Origin: Leptospira meyeri
GTDB lineage: Bacteria; Spirochaetota; Leptospiria; Leptospirales; Leptospiraceae
Assembly (NCBI RefSeq): GCF_004368965.1
Contig: NZ_SORO01000001.1
Location: 310,001 to 374,000, forward strand
DNA: 64,000 nucleotides
Reading direction: 5' to 3'
The notes below the pieces were generated by a model. It was given only the letters and a program-made list of their open reading frames with translations, had not been told where the DNA came from and ran no database searches. This document shows positions 53,429-63,742 of this stretch, one piece after another; positions within the stretch are counted from its first letter, which is position 1, and every line of letters begins with the position of its first letter. A program made the translations under genes and the position numbers.

Positions 53429-54521
53429 ATAGAAGTTCGCGAATGGTTGCGAGTAGTTTTTTATTTTCTTCTGGGGTTCCAATTGTGATACGCACATAAT
53501 CTTTGGAAATTCCGTTTGAAAAATAACGAATTAAAATGTTTTTATCTTTCAATTGCAAATACAAACTTTCTGGTGAAACACCTAACTTTGGTTTGCAAAA
53601 TAAAAAATTGGTAGAGGAGTCTGGAATGGTAAAACCAAGAGATTCCAATTCTTTTTTGAGTTTTGTTCTTTCCGCAATGACAAGGGAACGTTTTTCCAAA
53701 AAGTATTCTTTGTCTGCATAAGAAGCTTCTGCCACCACTTGTTCCAAAATACCTACGTTATAAGAATCCTTTAGTTTGCGAATCCAAGAGATCACTTCAA
53801 GAGATCCTACAAGATAACCCACTCGGAGTCCTGCCAACGCATAGGATTTAGAAAAAGTGCGAGAGACCACTAGGTTTGGATGGTTTTTGATTTCGGACAT
53901 CAGACTAGAGTTATGTTCTGTGAAATCAATATAGGCTTCGTCAGATAAAACAATTCCTTCAAAATTATGAACCAAGTGAATCAGTTTTTCCTTTGGTTCT
54001 TCCACACCTGTCGGAGCATTGGGATGAGCAAAACAAAGTAACTTCCCTTGTTCTTTTTCTAAAGACTCAAAATCAAAATGTAAGTCGGACAAAAGTGGAA
54101 CTGCTTTGTATGTAGCACCTACCATCATTTGTTCTGTTAAAACTGGATAGAAGGAGTATGTCGGGTCAGGAGCGACCACCACATCGTTTGGACCAACAAG
54201 AGCTTGGAATAACAAACGTAAGGCTTCATCAGACCCGTTTGTCACCAAAATTTGGTCTGGATCTAAATTGTAATCCTTTGCAATGAGTTCTTGTAATTTC
54301 CTTCCGTGGTAGTTGGGATACTTTCGCAAAACACCTGTTTCTAAAACTTTCTCTACGGCTTCTTTAATTTTAGGGGAAGGTGGGTAGGGGTTTTCGTTGG
54401 TATTGAGTTTGATGGTGGAGGTAGAAAGCCCGGGTTGTTCTCCCGGGGTATATGGTTTGTAAGTGAGTAGTTCCTTACGTACCAGTGCTTCCATCGAAAA
54501 TTGTTTGGTTTGATAGCTCAT
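53427..54521 (-). CDS. hisC: Histidinol-phosphate aminotransferase
   Basis: HisC makes histidinol phosphate in histidine synthesis. The 364-aa fold type I PLP enzyme has LNTNENPYPPSP (residues about 39-50), the PLP-binding SRTFSKSYALAGLRVGY with the lysine, and a C-terminal arginine in YVRITIGT. leuA starts four bases upstream on the same strand, an unusual pairing of histidine and leucine genes. Confidence 0.92.
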   Translation of the reverse strand: MSYQTKQFSMEALVRKELLTYKPYTPGEQPGLSTSTIKLNTNENPYPPSPKIKEAVEKVLETGVLRKYPNYHGRKLQELIAKDYNLDPDQILVTNGSDEALRLLFQALVGPNDVVVAPDPTYSFYPVLTEQMMVGATYKAVPLLSDLHFDFESLEKEQGKLLCFAHPNAPTGVEEPKEKLIHLVHNFEGIVLSDEAYIDFTEHNSSLMSEIKNHPNLVVSRTFSKSYALAGLRVGYLVGSLEVISWIRKLKDSYNVGILEQVVAEASYADKEYFLEKRSLVIAERTKLKKELESLGFTIPDSSTNFLFCKPKLGVSPESLYLQLKDKNILIRYFSNGISKDYVRITIGTPEENKKLLATIRELL

Positions 54522-54525
54522 AATG

Positions 54526-56028
54526 TTACAACCGGTTCAAAGCATTGATGTAGGCTTTGGCACAGGCTTCAATGATATCTGTGGAATCACCTTTCCCAAC
54601 CACTCGGCGTTCTCCCTCTTCTAAGGTAACAGAAGCTTCTGCCATTGCATCCGTTCCTTCGGTTACCGGTGAAATCACAAGCCTAGAGAGAAGTGGGGAA
54701 AGACCTGTGACTTGGCCTATGGCTTTAAAAATACTGTCCACTGGGCCATCACCATGCGCTTCTCCTTGTTTCACTTCTCCCTTGATTTGGAGAGAGATTT
54801 TGGAACTCGGAGTTTGGTTGGATCCTGTATTTTGTTCAAAAGAAAGGAGACGGTATTTTTCATCCACTTGGGATCTACTGATTTCTGCTTGGAAAAGGGC
54901 TGCGATGTCCTCATCAAAAACTTCCTTTTTTTTATCAGCAATCTCAAGGAACCTGTTGTATGCATTATCGATCTCTTCTGGTTTGGGATCAAAACCCATA
55001 CGAATGACTCGGTCTTTAAAACCCGCACGACCGGAGTGGCGCCCAAGAACCATACGATTGGATTTAAGACCCACAGATTCGGGAGTCATAATTTCATAGG
55101 TTTGCCTGTTTTTGATCACACCATCTTGGTGGATTCCTGATTCATGAGCAAAGGCATTGGCACCCACAATGGCTTTGTTAGGTTGGACAACCATTCCTGT
55201 GATGGTTTTTACCAAATGAGAACCACGAGTGATGAGAGTGGAATCAATTTTTGTTTCCACACAGAAAGCATCCTTTCTTGTTTTGAGAGCCATGACCACT
55301 TCTTCCATGGCAGTGTTTCCAGCTCGTTCCCCGATGCCGTTGATTGTACATTCAATCTGACGACCGCCCGCAAGGACAGTGGCAAGTGAATTCGCAACTG
55401 CAAGCCCTAGATCGTTATGGCAGTGTGCAGAAAAAATGACTTTGTCGGCCCCTTTTACTTCCTTTTTTAAGAAACGAAATAGATCCATATATTCTTGTGG
55501 AGTGGTATATCCTACTGTATCTGGAATGTTGATGGTGGTAGCACCTTCTTCGATCACAGCTTCGACTAACTCTCGTAAGAATTCCCATTCAGAGCGAGTG
55601 GCATCTTCCGGTGAAAATTCTACATCAGTCACAAAGTCCCTTGCCATTTTGACTGCAAGTCTTGCCATCTCTAACACTTCTGATGGGGACTTACCTAACT
55701 TGTGTTTCATGTGGATGGGAGAGGAAGCAATAAAGGTATGAATTCGTTTTTGTTTGGCTGGTTTTAGTGCATCACGTGCTGCTTCCAAATCAGGGCGAAG
55801 GGCACGGGCCAGTCCGCAAATGACGGGACCTTCAATTTCACGAGAAATCCGTTCTACAGCTTTGAATTGTACTGGGGAAGAAACTGGGAATCCAGCTTCG
55901 ATGATATCCACTTTCATACGGGCTAGGTGTTGGGCAATTTCCACCTTTTCATCTTCGCTCATAGCAGCCCCGGGGCATTGTTCCCCATCCCTTAGTGTGG
56001 TATCAAATATGCGTACGTAATCTTCCAT
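54526..56028 (-). CDS. leuA: 2-isopropylmalate synthase
   Basis: LeuA makes 2-isopropylmalate from acetyl-CoA and 2-oxoisovalerate. The 500-aa protein begins YVRIFDTTLRDGEQCPGA (catalytic Arg, Asp), has SAHCHNDLGLA metal-site histidines, and the later GNTAMEEVVMAL. The C-terminal part (about 390-495) is the regulatory LeuA domain for leucine feedback. Citramalate synthase (CimA) also occurs in Leptospira, but the CHNDLGLA/TINI order and length fit LeuA better. Confidence 0.9.
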   Translation of the reverse strand: MEDYVRIFDTTLRDGEQCPGAAMSEDEKVEIAQHLARMKVDIIEAGFPVSSPVQFKAVERISREIEGPVICGLARALRPDLEAARDALKPAKQKRIHTFIASSPIHMKHKLGKSPSEVLEMARLAVKMARDFVTDVEFSPEDATRSEWEFLRELVEAVIEEGATTINIPDTVGYTTPQEYMDLFRFLKKEVKGADKVIFSAHCHNDLGLAVANSLATVLAGGRQIECTINGIGERAGNTAMEEVVMALKTRKDAFCVETKIDSTLITRGSHLVKTITGMVVQPNKAIVGANAFAHESGIHQDGVIKNRQTYEIMTPESVGLKSNRMVLGRHSGRAGFKDRVIRMGFDPKPEEIDNAYNRFLEIADKKKEVFDEDIAALFQAEISRSQVDEKYRLLSFEQNTGSNQTPSSKISLQIKGEVKQGEAHGDGPVDSIFKAIGQVTGLSPLLSRLVISPVTEGTDAMAEASVTLEEGERRVVGKGDSTDIIEACAKAYINALNRL

Positions 56029-56052
56029 CTACTTCCAGATCATACGTTCGCT

Positions 56053-57414
56053 TCACTCTGTCAAGTGCGTATGGAATGCACCTGTGATCCAGTGGTAGGG
56101 TTTCCCTTCCTTGTCGACAGGAATGGGGGTTTTTCTTCCTTCACTCCAAAATCGGATGGGTTTTTCTAAATCGTAAGGGACTTGTGTTTCGGTGATTTCG
56201 GAAAACTTGGACTTGGTCTTTTCTCTGGGAAAGGGAAAAAGGAAAAGGATCCCAGAAAGACTCAAAAGAGCCAAAAGGGAGATCTTGGGATTCATCTTTT
56301 GCAAGAAGGGAAACAAAACCCAAGTGAGCCCCAGAAGAGCGAAGAAGAGGAGAGGGAATAAATACCGAATGGGATAAGGGTGGAGATACGTAAACCTTCC
56401 CACAAGAAGTAGGAGCAGAAGTAGTACCGGAAAAAAAACAATGAGTAGGTGTTGGTTGAGTTTGGGAAACCTGGTAAAACTAATGGATACAAGTCCGAAC
56501 AAAATGAGAATCGACCTTCCTTGGTAAAATATATGTTTCGAAAAATCAAATAGATAGGCTCCCGAAAGTGCTAAAACTTCTGTTAGATTCTGTTTTGCAA
56601 GGTAAGTAAATAAAGTTTGGAAACTGCTGGGAATGGAAAGAGTCGTTTTTAGTGCTAAGAAAAGGAGTTCATTCAAGAAAAGGAAAAGAATTGCCAAAAT
56701 CCAAAATCGTTTTTCTTTAAAATAAGAAATTCTCTCACCAAGGGGAATTTCCAAATTCCAAATCCGAACGACAAAAAAGCTAATCGCTCCTACTGCAAAG
56801 GAAAACCGATCAGAGAGATAAAGAAGTGAAAAACCAATAAAAAAAAAGAAAACTAAGGAGATAGGCAAAAGTTGAGAGGATTTAGATTTCTTTTTTTCTT
56901 TATCATTTAACAGAGAGTATAGATAGATTGTTAGAAATAGAGAGAAAAAAAATCCCGTACTGTGATGAGCCCCAGAAAAAAAATAACTGAATGGTAGTGG
57001 TTTATCTTCTAATCCATATCCGATCAGAGAAAATAGGAGTAAAAGAAATTCAAAGCAGTATAAAAAATCTAATGATTTTGACTTTGTTGAATATTGAGAT
57101 ATAAAAATGGAAATTCCAAGGAGAACAAAAAACATTTGGACTGTTCCATAAAGACTAGGAAGGTATAAAAGAGGTATAAAGGGCGAAAGAACTAAATCAA
57201 TCAAAAGGTCAGGAAAAAAATAAGGAGAGGGTGGGAAATACCAATGCCCAATACCTTTCCCTGAAACTATGTCCTTTAACAATAAAGGAAGGTATAAATG
57301 GTCGGCAGAATGAATGGATTCAAAATAGATAGTTTCGCATAACAAAAAATTAATGATAGATGAAATAAAAAAAAATACAAAAAAGGAAAACGAAGATGGG
57401 GAATGGATCGACAT
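56053..57414 (-). CDS. Multi-pass membrane protein of unknown function
   Basis: This protein (453 aa from MSIHSPSSFSF) has about ten to eleven hydrophobic segments and a polar C-terminal tail. The early loop IHSADHLYLPLLLKDIVSG and HSTGFFFSLFLTIYLYSLL are the only distinctive parts. The shape resembles membrane glycosyltransferase-like proteins, but no signature is certain. It is on the same strand as leuA with 25 bases between. Confidence 0.5.
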   Translation of the reverse strand: MSIHSPSSFSFFVFFFISSIINFLLCETIYFESIHSADHLYLPLLLKDIVSGKGIGHWYFPPSPYFFPDLLIDLVLSPFIPLLYLPSLYGTVQMFFVLLGISIFISQYSTKSKSLDFLYCFEFLLLLFSLIGYGLEDKPLPFSYFFSGAHHSTGFFFSLFLTIYLYSLLNDKEKKKSKSSQLLPISLVFFFFIGFSLLYLSDRFSFAVGAISFFVVRIWNLEIPLGERISYFKEKRFWILAILFLFLNELLFLALKTTLSIPSSFQTLFTYLAKQNLTEVLALSGAYLFDFSKHIFYQGRSILILFGLVSISFTRFPKLNQHLLIVFFPVLLLLLLLVGRFTYLHPYPIRYLFPLLFFALLGLTWVLFPFLQKMNPKISLLALLSLSGILFLFPFPREKTKSKFSEITETQVPYDLEKPIRFWSEGRKTPIPVDKEGKPYHWITGAFHTHLTE

Positions 57415-57456
57415 AGGATTCTTAAATAAAATTCTCAAACTTAAGGGAGTGTTCCT

Positions 57457-57828
57457 TTGATTGTGAAAGATAATAAAAACATGGATTTAGTCCTCCCTCA
57501 GTTTTTCTCTGTGAATTTATTCGGTGGAGAAAATACTTCGATTCCCGCACGGTTTTACCAATCGTTTTTAGGTGGGACTCTTCTAAAAGAAAGTTTTGGC
57601 CATTCGGAATTACAGCTGAAGTCTGGCGAAATCATCGTTTTTTCTAAAAACACGGAACATTGTCCGGTGCGCCCTGGAACCATCACCATCAGCTGTGATC
57701 AATCTATAACTAACCATCCTAAAGTTTCCACTTTGAAACTCGTCAAATCAATCCCTCTGAAAAATTATTCCTTATATGAAGACCCTTGGGGAAATTGGGT
57801 TTGGATTTATGTTTTGGATTCTAAATAA
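57457..57828 (+). CDS. Possible VOC/glyoxalase-fold protein
   Basis: The 123-aa protein shows half of a VOC-like pattern: FYQSFLGGTLLKESFGHSEL near the start and YSLYEDPWGNWVWIYVLD at the end. VOC proteins include glyoxalases and antibiotic-binding proteins, but no metal ligands are clear. TTG start with AAGGGAG eight bases before. The 3' end overlaps the GDPD gene by 22 bases. Confidence 0.5.
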   Translation: MIVKDNKNMDLVLPQFFSVNLFGGENTSIPARFYQSFLGGTLLKESFGHSELQLKSGEIIVFSKNTEHCPVRPGTITISCDQSITNHPKVSTLKLVKSIPLKNYSLYEDPWGNWVWIYVLDSK

Positions 57829-58577
57829 ATTGCCAACTGGTCTGGAAAGTCAGTGATGAGTCCAGCTACGCCTGCAGCAAGTAACTGGTTCCATTCTTCT
57901 TCTGTATTGGTTGTATAAGGAATTACTAGAAGAGATTTTTCTTTTAAGCCTTCTACAAATTCTTTGGAACAAGCAGACAAGTGTGGGAGGATGAGATCCG
58001 GCTCATAGTCCAAATAATTCTTGTTTAGCGAATTTCCTTTTTCGACAAGAAGCCCTCGTAACACTTCCGGTTCCTCCTTACGAATGAGATCCACAAGATC
58101 CCAGTCAAAGCTACTCACCCAAATTCGATTGGTTAGTTTCCATTTTCGAATCAGTTTTACAAGGGCTAAGGCAAGAGCCTTCCTTTCTTCAGGATTTCCT
58201 TCGCTTTTCATTTCAATATCAAAGACAGTGGTTTCGGGAAGGGTTTGGATGATTTGGGAGAGTGTGGGGATTTGTTCGCCTTCAAAAGCTTCGTCAAAAA
58301 AACTTCCCGCATCGAGTTCTGCCAAATCGCGGTATTTATATTCTGAGACTTTTCCCTCACCGTCCGTCGTACGATCCACTGTAAAATCATGGATGACAAC
58401 AAGTTCACCCGAAGCACAAAGCATGGTATCCAATTCAAAAAAACTTGTAGATTCTGCTCCCACTAGAAAGGAAACAAGTGTGTTTTCCGGAGCAAGGCCA
58501 CGAGCACCCCTATGTCCAATATTGGCTGGCCCATTCCCTAAAATGGATTTTAGTCTTTCGATTCTTGGTTGGAACAT
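57807..58577 (-). CDS. Glycerophosphodiester phosphodiesterase
   Basis: The enzyme hydrolyses glycerophosphodiesters. The 256-aa protein has the GDPD motif IGHRGARGLAPENTLVSF (His22, Arg23, Glu31) and ELDTMLCASGELVVIHDFTVDRTTDG. No signal peptide, so it is cytoplasmic (UgpQ-like). It is followed on the same strand by no further gene; yhhQ is 7 bases upstream. Confidence 0.93.
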   Translation of the reverse strand: MFQPRIERLKSILGNGPANIGHRGARGLAPENTLVSFLVGAESTSFFELDTMLCASGELVVIHDFTVDRTTDGEGKVSEYKYRDLAELDAGSFFDEAFEGEQIPTLSQIIQTLPETTVFDIEMKSEGNPEERKALALALVKLIRKWKLTNRIWVSSFDWDLVDLIRKEEPEVLRGLLVEKGNSLNKNYLDYEPDLILPHLSACSKEFVEGLKEKSLLVIPYTTNTEEEWNQLLAAGVAGLITDFPDQLAIYLESKT

Positions 58578-58584
58578 TTTTTCC

Positions 58585-59295
58585 TTACCCTGGTTGGATG
58601 GTCGATTCCAACCCTTCTTCTTCCATAGCTGAACGGAACATTTGGCTTTTCAATGTTTCTCCTAAGTAACGATCAATGTAGATATGGATGGCATAGAGAA
58701 GTGGTGTGATGGCGATGGCCACTCCCAATTTATAAAGAAAGTTGGTATTGGCAATGGCGATGAGTTTGGAAACAGGATGGTATTTCCCGAGAGCAATGAA
58801 GATGACCACGTAGGAGTCGATGAGTTGGGAGATCACGGTGGAACCTGTGGCCCTTAGCCAAATATGTTTTCCACCTGTTTTTTTACGAAGGAAATGAAAA
58901 GTATGGAGGTCAATCATCTGACCAATCACATAAGCAATGATGGAACCAAGGATCACAAGACCCGAATTGGCAAACACGCGTTCGAAGGATGCATCATCAA
59001 TCGGTGACTCGGGGCTTGCTGGTATTTGGATATCGATCACAATGAGGAGGTAAGCAAAACCAATCATCACCATCCCAAGAAAGGTTGTGGCCCGTACGAC
59101 TTTGCGACCATAATATTCATTGAGTAAATCTGTGATGATAAAGGTGACAGGAAAAGGGATTACCCCCATTGTCATCGTAAATCCGAAGGCAAAAAATAAT
59201 TTACTACCAGTCAGTTCGGCAAGAAGGAGAAAGGTGAGAAAAAAACTGAGAAGTACCGTATAAAGAATCACCGGTTTTTGTTTGAGAAGATGCAT
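58585..59295 (-). CDS. yhhQ: Queuosine precursor transporter YhhQ
   Basis: YhhQ imports queuosine precursors such as preQ0 or preQ1. The 236-aa protein has about six helices and the family patterns FPVTFIITDLLNEYYG and GQMIDLHTFHFLRK. It starts with MHLLKQKPVI and is coupled closely to the GDPD gene downstream. Confidence 0.9.
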   Translation of the reverse strand: MHLLKQKPVILYTVLLSFFLTFLLLAELTGSKLFFAFGFTMTMGVIPFPVTFIITDLLNEYYGRKVVRATTFLGMVMIGFAYLLIVIDIQIPASPESPIDDASFERVFANSGLVILGSIIAYVIGQMIDLHTFHFLRKKTGGKHIWLRATGSTVISQLIDSYVVIFIALGKYHPVSKLIAIANTNFLYKLGVAIAITPLLYAIHIYIDRYLGETLKSQMFRSAMEEEGLESTIQPG

Positions 59296-59438
59296 CGTAT
59301 CTTTTTCCTTTCTTTTTAATTTCGACTAGGAGAGATTCCTGCCTAAAAAATTATGGGATGAGAAATAGGTAGTGAATGATCCCAATATTCTCTACTCTTT
59401 TTTTATCATACGATCGATAATCATACTAGAAGTAATTT

Positions 59439-61013
59439 ATGTCCGAAAAAGAAAACCCATCCACACAGAAACATCCGCTGTCCAATGCAGCTAAATATAC
59501 GCTCTTATTTGCCTCTTGGGTATTTCTTTCTGCAATCTCCTTTTATTTAGGAATGAATTTGATCCAAAATGATGGATCAGCTCTGGTCTTAAAAGACACT
59601 GCGAAAGTGGGAAATGCCAATCCCAGTGTTGTGGAAGCATCCACCCCTTCTCTCGGAACCCCCTCTGAGATGGAAACCAAAGAAACTGGAGAAAACCAAA
59701 TGGCTCCTAAGGACTCAAGTGAGTCAGTGGAACTTCCGGGGTTTGTTCCAGATGAGAATGTAAGTTTCCGATCCTCTGCTTGGTCAACAGATTGGACCGC
59801 CATGAAAAAAACGGTCCATCTTTACAATGAAATCCATCCGTTTATTTATACCATGAAAGGTGGGCTTTCCAATAATGGGGAACTGATTTCTAGTTGGTCG
59901 AGTTCTTCCAGGAAAGAGAGAGTGGCAGAACTTCGTGCACTCAATCCTAAAGTGAAAATCATTCCCACCATCTTTCGTTGGGAAAATCCAAAAGAAAAAA
60001 TCCAAGAAAACATTGGAATGGGCGGAAGAAACGATATTCGTGACCACCACATCCAGGTCATCGTCAACGAGATTATGACTTATGGTTATGATGGGATTGA
60101 TATCGATTACGAAGGAATGTCTTGTGATAAAAAAGAAAAGTTCGAAGAGTTCTTTGTTCTTTTGGCTCGTGAAGTTCATAAAAAAGGAAAACTCATTTCA
60201 GTAGCCGTTCATCCTAAAACTCCCGCCGAAAAGAGCAAAAAGAAAGAACTGAATTGCCGTGGTCTTTCCAAACCAATCGCTCTTGATTTCCGAGAAAATT
60301 GGAGAGGACCAACCACTCATGACTATGCTTTTCTTGCCAAACATGCAGACCGCGTCAAAATTATGGCTTATGAACTGCATCCAAGAAAATACCACAACCC
60401 AGGGCCTGGTCCCCAAGCTCCCAATGTATGGTTAAAAGACATCATTACTTATGCCAAAAAAAGAGTGCCAACCCATAAACTTTATATGGCGATTCCAACA
60501 TACGGATATGACTGGGCTCTCAATTGTAAGGCCTCTGCCAAAGCTATCTATCATTCCGATGCACAAAGAATCAAAGCGGGAACTCATAAGAATCGTCAAC
60601 CGACAGATATCAATCGTATCTTAAACGAAGAGAACAAAGTGGCAAATTGGAAAAACTTATCAAAGTTTTCTGACATCCATAAAAACCGTGCGTATGAAGA
60701 TCCTTCTCTTTGGTATACCAGTGGTGGATGTGATCGTGTTGCGTTTTATATGAACCGTAGGGCTTTTGAAGAGAAAATGACTCTCCTTCGTAAATACGAT
60801 TTAGGTGGTTTTTCTTTTTGGCAACTTGTGACAGACAATGATCCAGAAATCAATGTGTATTTAAGTAAACTGGTCCAAGGCCAACTTCCTCCTGTTGAAA
60901 AAGCAAAAGAGGAAGAAGAACCTAAAGAAGAAACCACACTTCCTGATAATGATTCCAAAGAAACTTTAAAGATTTCTGATTCCAAATCCAAAACCAAAAC
61001 AAAAAAGTTTTAA
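59439..61013 (+). CDS. Membrane-anchored GH18-family glycoside hydrolase
   Basis: GH18 proteins cleave chitin or peptidoglycan-like glycans, or only bind them. The 524-aa protein has one N-terminal membrane segment (YTLLFASWVFLSAISFYLG) and a Ser/Thr/Glu linker, then the GH18 barrel with the catalytic DGIDIDYE (218-225, catalytic Glu225). Another key part is ADRVKIMAYELHP. A Lys/Glu tail follows. It resembles spore-type YaaH/YdhD hydrolases and likely acts on the periplasmic wall. sua5 follows after one base. Confidence 0.9.
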   Translation: MSEKENPSTQKHPLSNAAKYTLLFASWVFLSAISFYLGMNLIQNDGSALVLKDTAKVGNANPSVVEASTPSLGTPSEMETKETGENQMAPKDSSESVELPGFVPDENVSFRSSAWSTDWTAMKKTVHLYNEIHPFIYTMKGGLSNNGELISSWSSSSRKERVAELRALNPKVKIIPTIFRWENPKEKIQENIGMGGRNDIRDHHIQVIVNEIMTYGYDGIDIDYEGMSCDKKEKFEEFFVLLAREVHKKGKLISVAVHPKTPAEKSKKKELNCRGLSKPIALDFRENWRGPTTHDYAFLAKHADRVKIMAYELHPRKYHNPGPGPQAPNVWLKDIITYAKKRVPTHKLYMAIPTYGYDWALNCKASAKAIYHSDAQRIKAGTHKNRQPTDINRILNEENKVANWKNLSKFSDIHKNRAYEDPSLWYTSGGCDRVAFYMNRRAFEEKMTLLRKYDLGGFSFWQLVTDNDPEINVYLSKLVQGQLPPVEKAKEEEEPKEETTLPDNDSKETLKISDSKSKTKTKKF

Positions 61014-61014
61014 A

Positions 61015-62058
61015 ATGAAAACCTTAATCTCTTCGGATGTTCGTTTGCTTGCGAACCTCATCCAGGAGGGAAAGGTTGTGATCTTTCCAACAGAAACGGT
61101 TTATGGGATTGGGGCCTCAACCAGATCGGAAGAGGCCTGTCTCCGAGTTTATGAGATCAAAGGTAGACCCAAAGACAATCCCCTTATTGCCCATTTCCCA
61201 TCGATCGAAGAAATCGAAAAAGTATGTGTGTTAGGTGATTTGGGGCGAAAGTTATTAGAAAAGTTTTCACCGGGTCCTCTCACTCTTATCCTTAAAAAAA
61301 AAGATAAATCCTTATTTCCCAAAGAACTAGATACGCTTGCTGTTCGAATTCCTAAAAACCCTTTGGTCCGGGAATGGATTCGGCTGACAGGTGGACCCGT
61401 TTCTGCACCTTCGGCCAATTTATCCGGTAGACCCTCGCTAACAAAACTAACTGATGTTGTGCGATACTTTGAGGGAAAGGTGGATGGGATTCTCATAGCA
61501 GAAGAACCAAGTTATGGAATTGAGTCCACAGTGGTAAGCCTTGTGGGGGAGCATCCGGCTTTACTTCGGCCAGGTTCCATTGAATCAGAAGAGTTAAAAA
61601 TTTTTCTTCCTGACCTTGTTTTTCCGAATCCTTTCGAAACTTCCCCCGTCCTCTCTTTGGCCAATGTCCCACTCAGTCCAGGAACCAAATACAAACACTA
61701 TGCACCAACAGCTCAAGTGATCCTCGCTTCTACGGAAGAATTCATTCATTCATTAGAAAAAGGGTTTGATCCTAAGGAGACTGCTTGGATTGGTTTTTCC
61801 TTACCGAAAAAAGTCAGTACAGGAAATGTTTTGCCAGAGACAAACGAAGCCGTCACTAAAGAAGGAGAAGGCAGGTTCAAAGAATTTGACAATTTCTCTC
61901 TTGTGTCGACAAACGAAGAATATGCGTCCAAACTTTATGCTTTTTTTGAAGTTTGTGATCTTAAAAAAATTCAAACCATTATCTGCGAAGCTCCCAAACC
62001 AGGTCATGGTTCGGAGGGCATAAGGAACCGGCTCGAAAAAGCCTCCCGTAGAAAATAA
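61015..62058 (+). CDS. sua5: Threonylcarbamoyl-AMP synthase (Sua5)
   Basis: This enzyme makes threonylcarbamoyl-AMP for the t6A modification of tRNA. The 347-aa protein has the YrdC core (KVVIFPTETVYGIGAST, KGRPKDNPLIAHF, SAPSANLSGRPS) and the C-terminal Sua5 domain after LSPGTKYKHYAP. It is coupled to the GH18 gene. The terminator begins within its last codons. Confidence 0.94.
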   Translation: MKTLISSDVRLLANLIQEGKVVIFPTETVYGIGASTRSEEACLRVYEIKGRPKDNPLIAHFPSIEEIEKVCVLGDLGRKLLEKFSPGPLTLILKKKDKSLFPKELDTLAVRIPKNPLVREWIRLTGGPVSAPSANLSGRPSLTKLTDVVRYFEGKVDGILIAEEPSYGIESTVVSLVGEHPALLRPGSIESEELKIFLPDLVFPNPFETSPVLSLANVPLSPGTKYKHYAPTAQVILASTEEFIHSLEKGFDPKETAWIGFSLPKKVSTGNVLPETNEAVTKEGEGRFKEFDNFSLVSTNEEYASKLYAFFEVCDLKKIQTIICEAPKPGHGSEGIRNRLEKASRRK

Positions 62059-62075
62059 GATTCTAGTTTATTTTC
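62051..62075. terminator. Bidirectional terminator over two stop codons
   Basis: GAAAATAA (62051-62058) and TTATTTTC (62068-62075) are perfect 8-bp arms with a 9-base loop. Both the sua5 stop and the sppA stop lie in the arms. A short T run follows on the plus strand. Confidence 0.6.
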
Positions 62076-63702
62076 TGTTTTTCCATCCAAGACGAACAGG
62101 GCTGAGGAGAGAAACTTCGTTTATAGATTCCAAAAATTTTAGTTCCGCCATAAGCCCACCAAGAAGAGGAATTTTATTTTTTAAATTATAAGCAGGGAGT
62201 TCCTCGGTCACGATGATGGGTTTTCCACCTAACCGTTCTTTTACTTCGTGAACAGCATCCAAAAGTCCCCCAAGGGAATCTACAATTTTGTTTTCTATCG
62301 TAGGTAAATACACCCGGCCCATTCCAATCTTTGGCATATCTTCCAAAGGAATCTTTCGGCCTTCAGATACTCGCCTGTAAAACAAACCTTCAGTCTTTTT
62401 GATTTGGGATTCCAAATACTGAATACTTTGCTTGGAGAGAGGTTGGAATTCGGAATGGATGTCTCGAAATGGATAAAATCCTACTGCTTCTTTATTTAAT
62501 TGGAATTTTTTGTATAACTTTTGTAAGTTGGCACGAATACTAACCGCTCCAATGGAACCTGTAATACAAACGGGGGAAGCTGTGATATGATCCACCGCCG
62601 AACCAATGTAATACCCACCACTTGCGACAGTATCTTTAAAGTATGCAGTAACAATTTTTGTTTTTTTAAGCTCCATAATCTCTTGGTGGATTTGTTCGGA
62701 GTAAAATGCGGACCCACCTGGAGAGGAAATTTCTAAAATGACAGCTTTTATTTTTTTATCATCTGCGAGTGCCTGCAAATTCGGGATGAGAGAGAAGGCT
62801 TCGATTTTTCCGTTTTCTCTATTTTTATGTAGGTAATCTCCACCGGTAATTCCCCCGTCTAAAGGAAGAACGACCACTTCAGCCTTTCTTTTGGGAAAAA
62901 AACGGAATTCTTTGATCGCATGATGGAGAGAAGGATAGTTTCCGGAAAACACCTTTCTGTCTTCAGAGAAAAATTCATTTTCTGTTTTAATTCCCGTTAT
63001 GACTCCAGCTGACATAAGTTTATCGGCAGAAAGCATGGGTTTGTAAAACAAAGATTCTAAAGACTTTTGTCCATTGGTAAGAGCTGTAAGTAGAACTTTC
63101 CTTAAATCTAAAATCAAAGTTTCTAAATTCTTTTTAGCTTCTTTGGAAAATTCCCCTCTTGTGAAACTTTCGGCAAAGGATTTATATGGGCCAGAGGCAA
63201 ACGCTTGTACTTCAATGCCCCAAGTTTTTAGAAATTTGCCAAAAAACATAGGTTCGGCGCTTGGAAGTAAAACCATAAATTCGGATTCAGGGGCCAAAAA
63301 TATTTCTGTTGCGGCAGTGAGTAGAAGTAAGGTTCCCACTCCACCTTCCTTTGCGAAGATTCTAACGTTTTTCCCTGATTCTTTTATTGCTAAAATTTGG
63401 TCTCTGATTTCATAAAATTCAGAGAGTGTCCATTCGAGTGGCGGTAAGGAAATATCGAGGGTTTTGATTTTGTCATTTTTTTGGATGAGTTTTAAGAGGA
63501 TGAGGAGTTCTAGTCTTGTTACGGTTTCTTCCTTCCCTTGCAATTTTTTGACAAAATACGATTTGTAAGAATCTTCAAATATAGCAGGGAATTCTAGTTC
63601 AAAAACTTCGCGACCCCGTTGAAAAATAAGGCTTAGACGTAGGTAAATCAGGTACAGAAGCCGGAAGGGAAGGAAAATAGCTAAAAAAAGAATTCGAAAC
63701 AC
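62068..63702 (-). CDS. sppA: SppA-like signal peptide peptidase
   Basis: SppA digests leftover signal peptides. The 544-aa protein (from [21 protein letters not shown]) has an N-terminal membrane segment and the long, two-lobed SppA layout. The conserved [12 protein letters not shown] and the catalytic-serine region [12 protein letters not shown] are clear. The partner lysine in the N-terminal lobe is not obvious. I chose GTG at 63702, which has AGAGGATC upstream; the longer frame would cross the uvrA start on the other strand. Confidence 0.85.
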   Translation of the reverse strand: MFRILFLAIFLPFRLLYLIYLRLSLIFQRGREVFELEFPAIFEDSYKSYFVKKLQGKEETVTRLELLILLKLIQKNDKIKTLDISLPPLEWTLSEFYEIRDQILAIKESGKNVRIFAKEGGVGTLLLLTAATEIFLAPESEFMVLLPSAEPMFFGKFLKTWGIEVQAFASGPYKSFAESFTRGEFSKEAKKNLETLILDLRKVLLTALTNGQKSLESLFYKPMLSADKLMSAGVITGIKTENEFFSEDRKVFSGNYPSLHHAIKEFRFFPKRKAEVVVLPLDGGITGGDYLHKNRENGKIEAFSLIPNLQALADDKKIKAVILEISSPGGSAFYSEQIHQEIMELKKTKIVTAYFKDTVASGGYYIGSAVDHITASPVCITGSIGAVSIRANLQKLYKKFQLNKEAVGFYPFRDIHSEFQPLSKQSIQYLESQIKKTEGLFYRRVSEGRKIPLEDMPKIGMGRVYLPTIENKIVDSLGGLLDAVHEVKERLGGKPIIVTEELPAYNLKNKIPLLGGLMAELKFLESINEVSLLSPVRLGWKNRK

Positions 63703-63742
63703 GTAAGATCCTCTTCCGTCATTTCTTAAAATTCTTTCCAGA

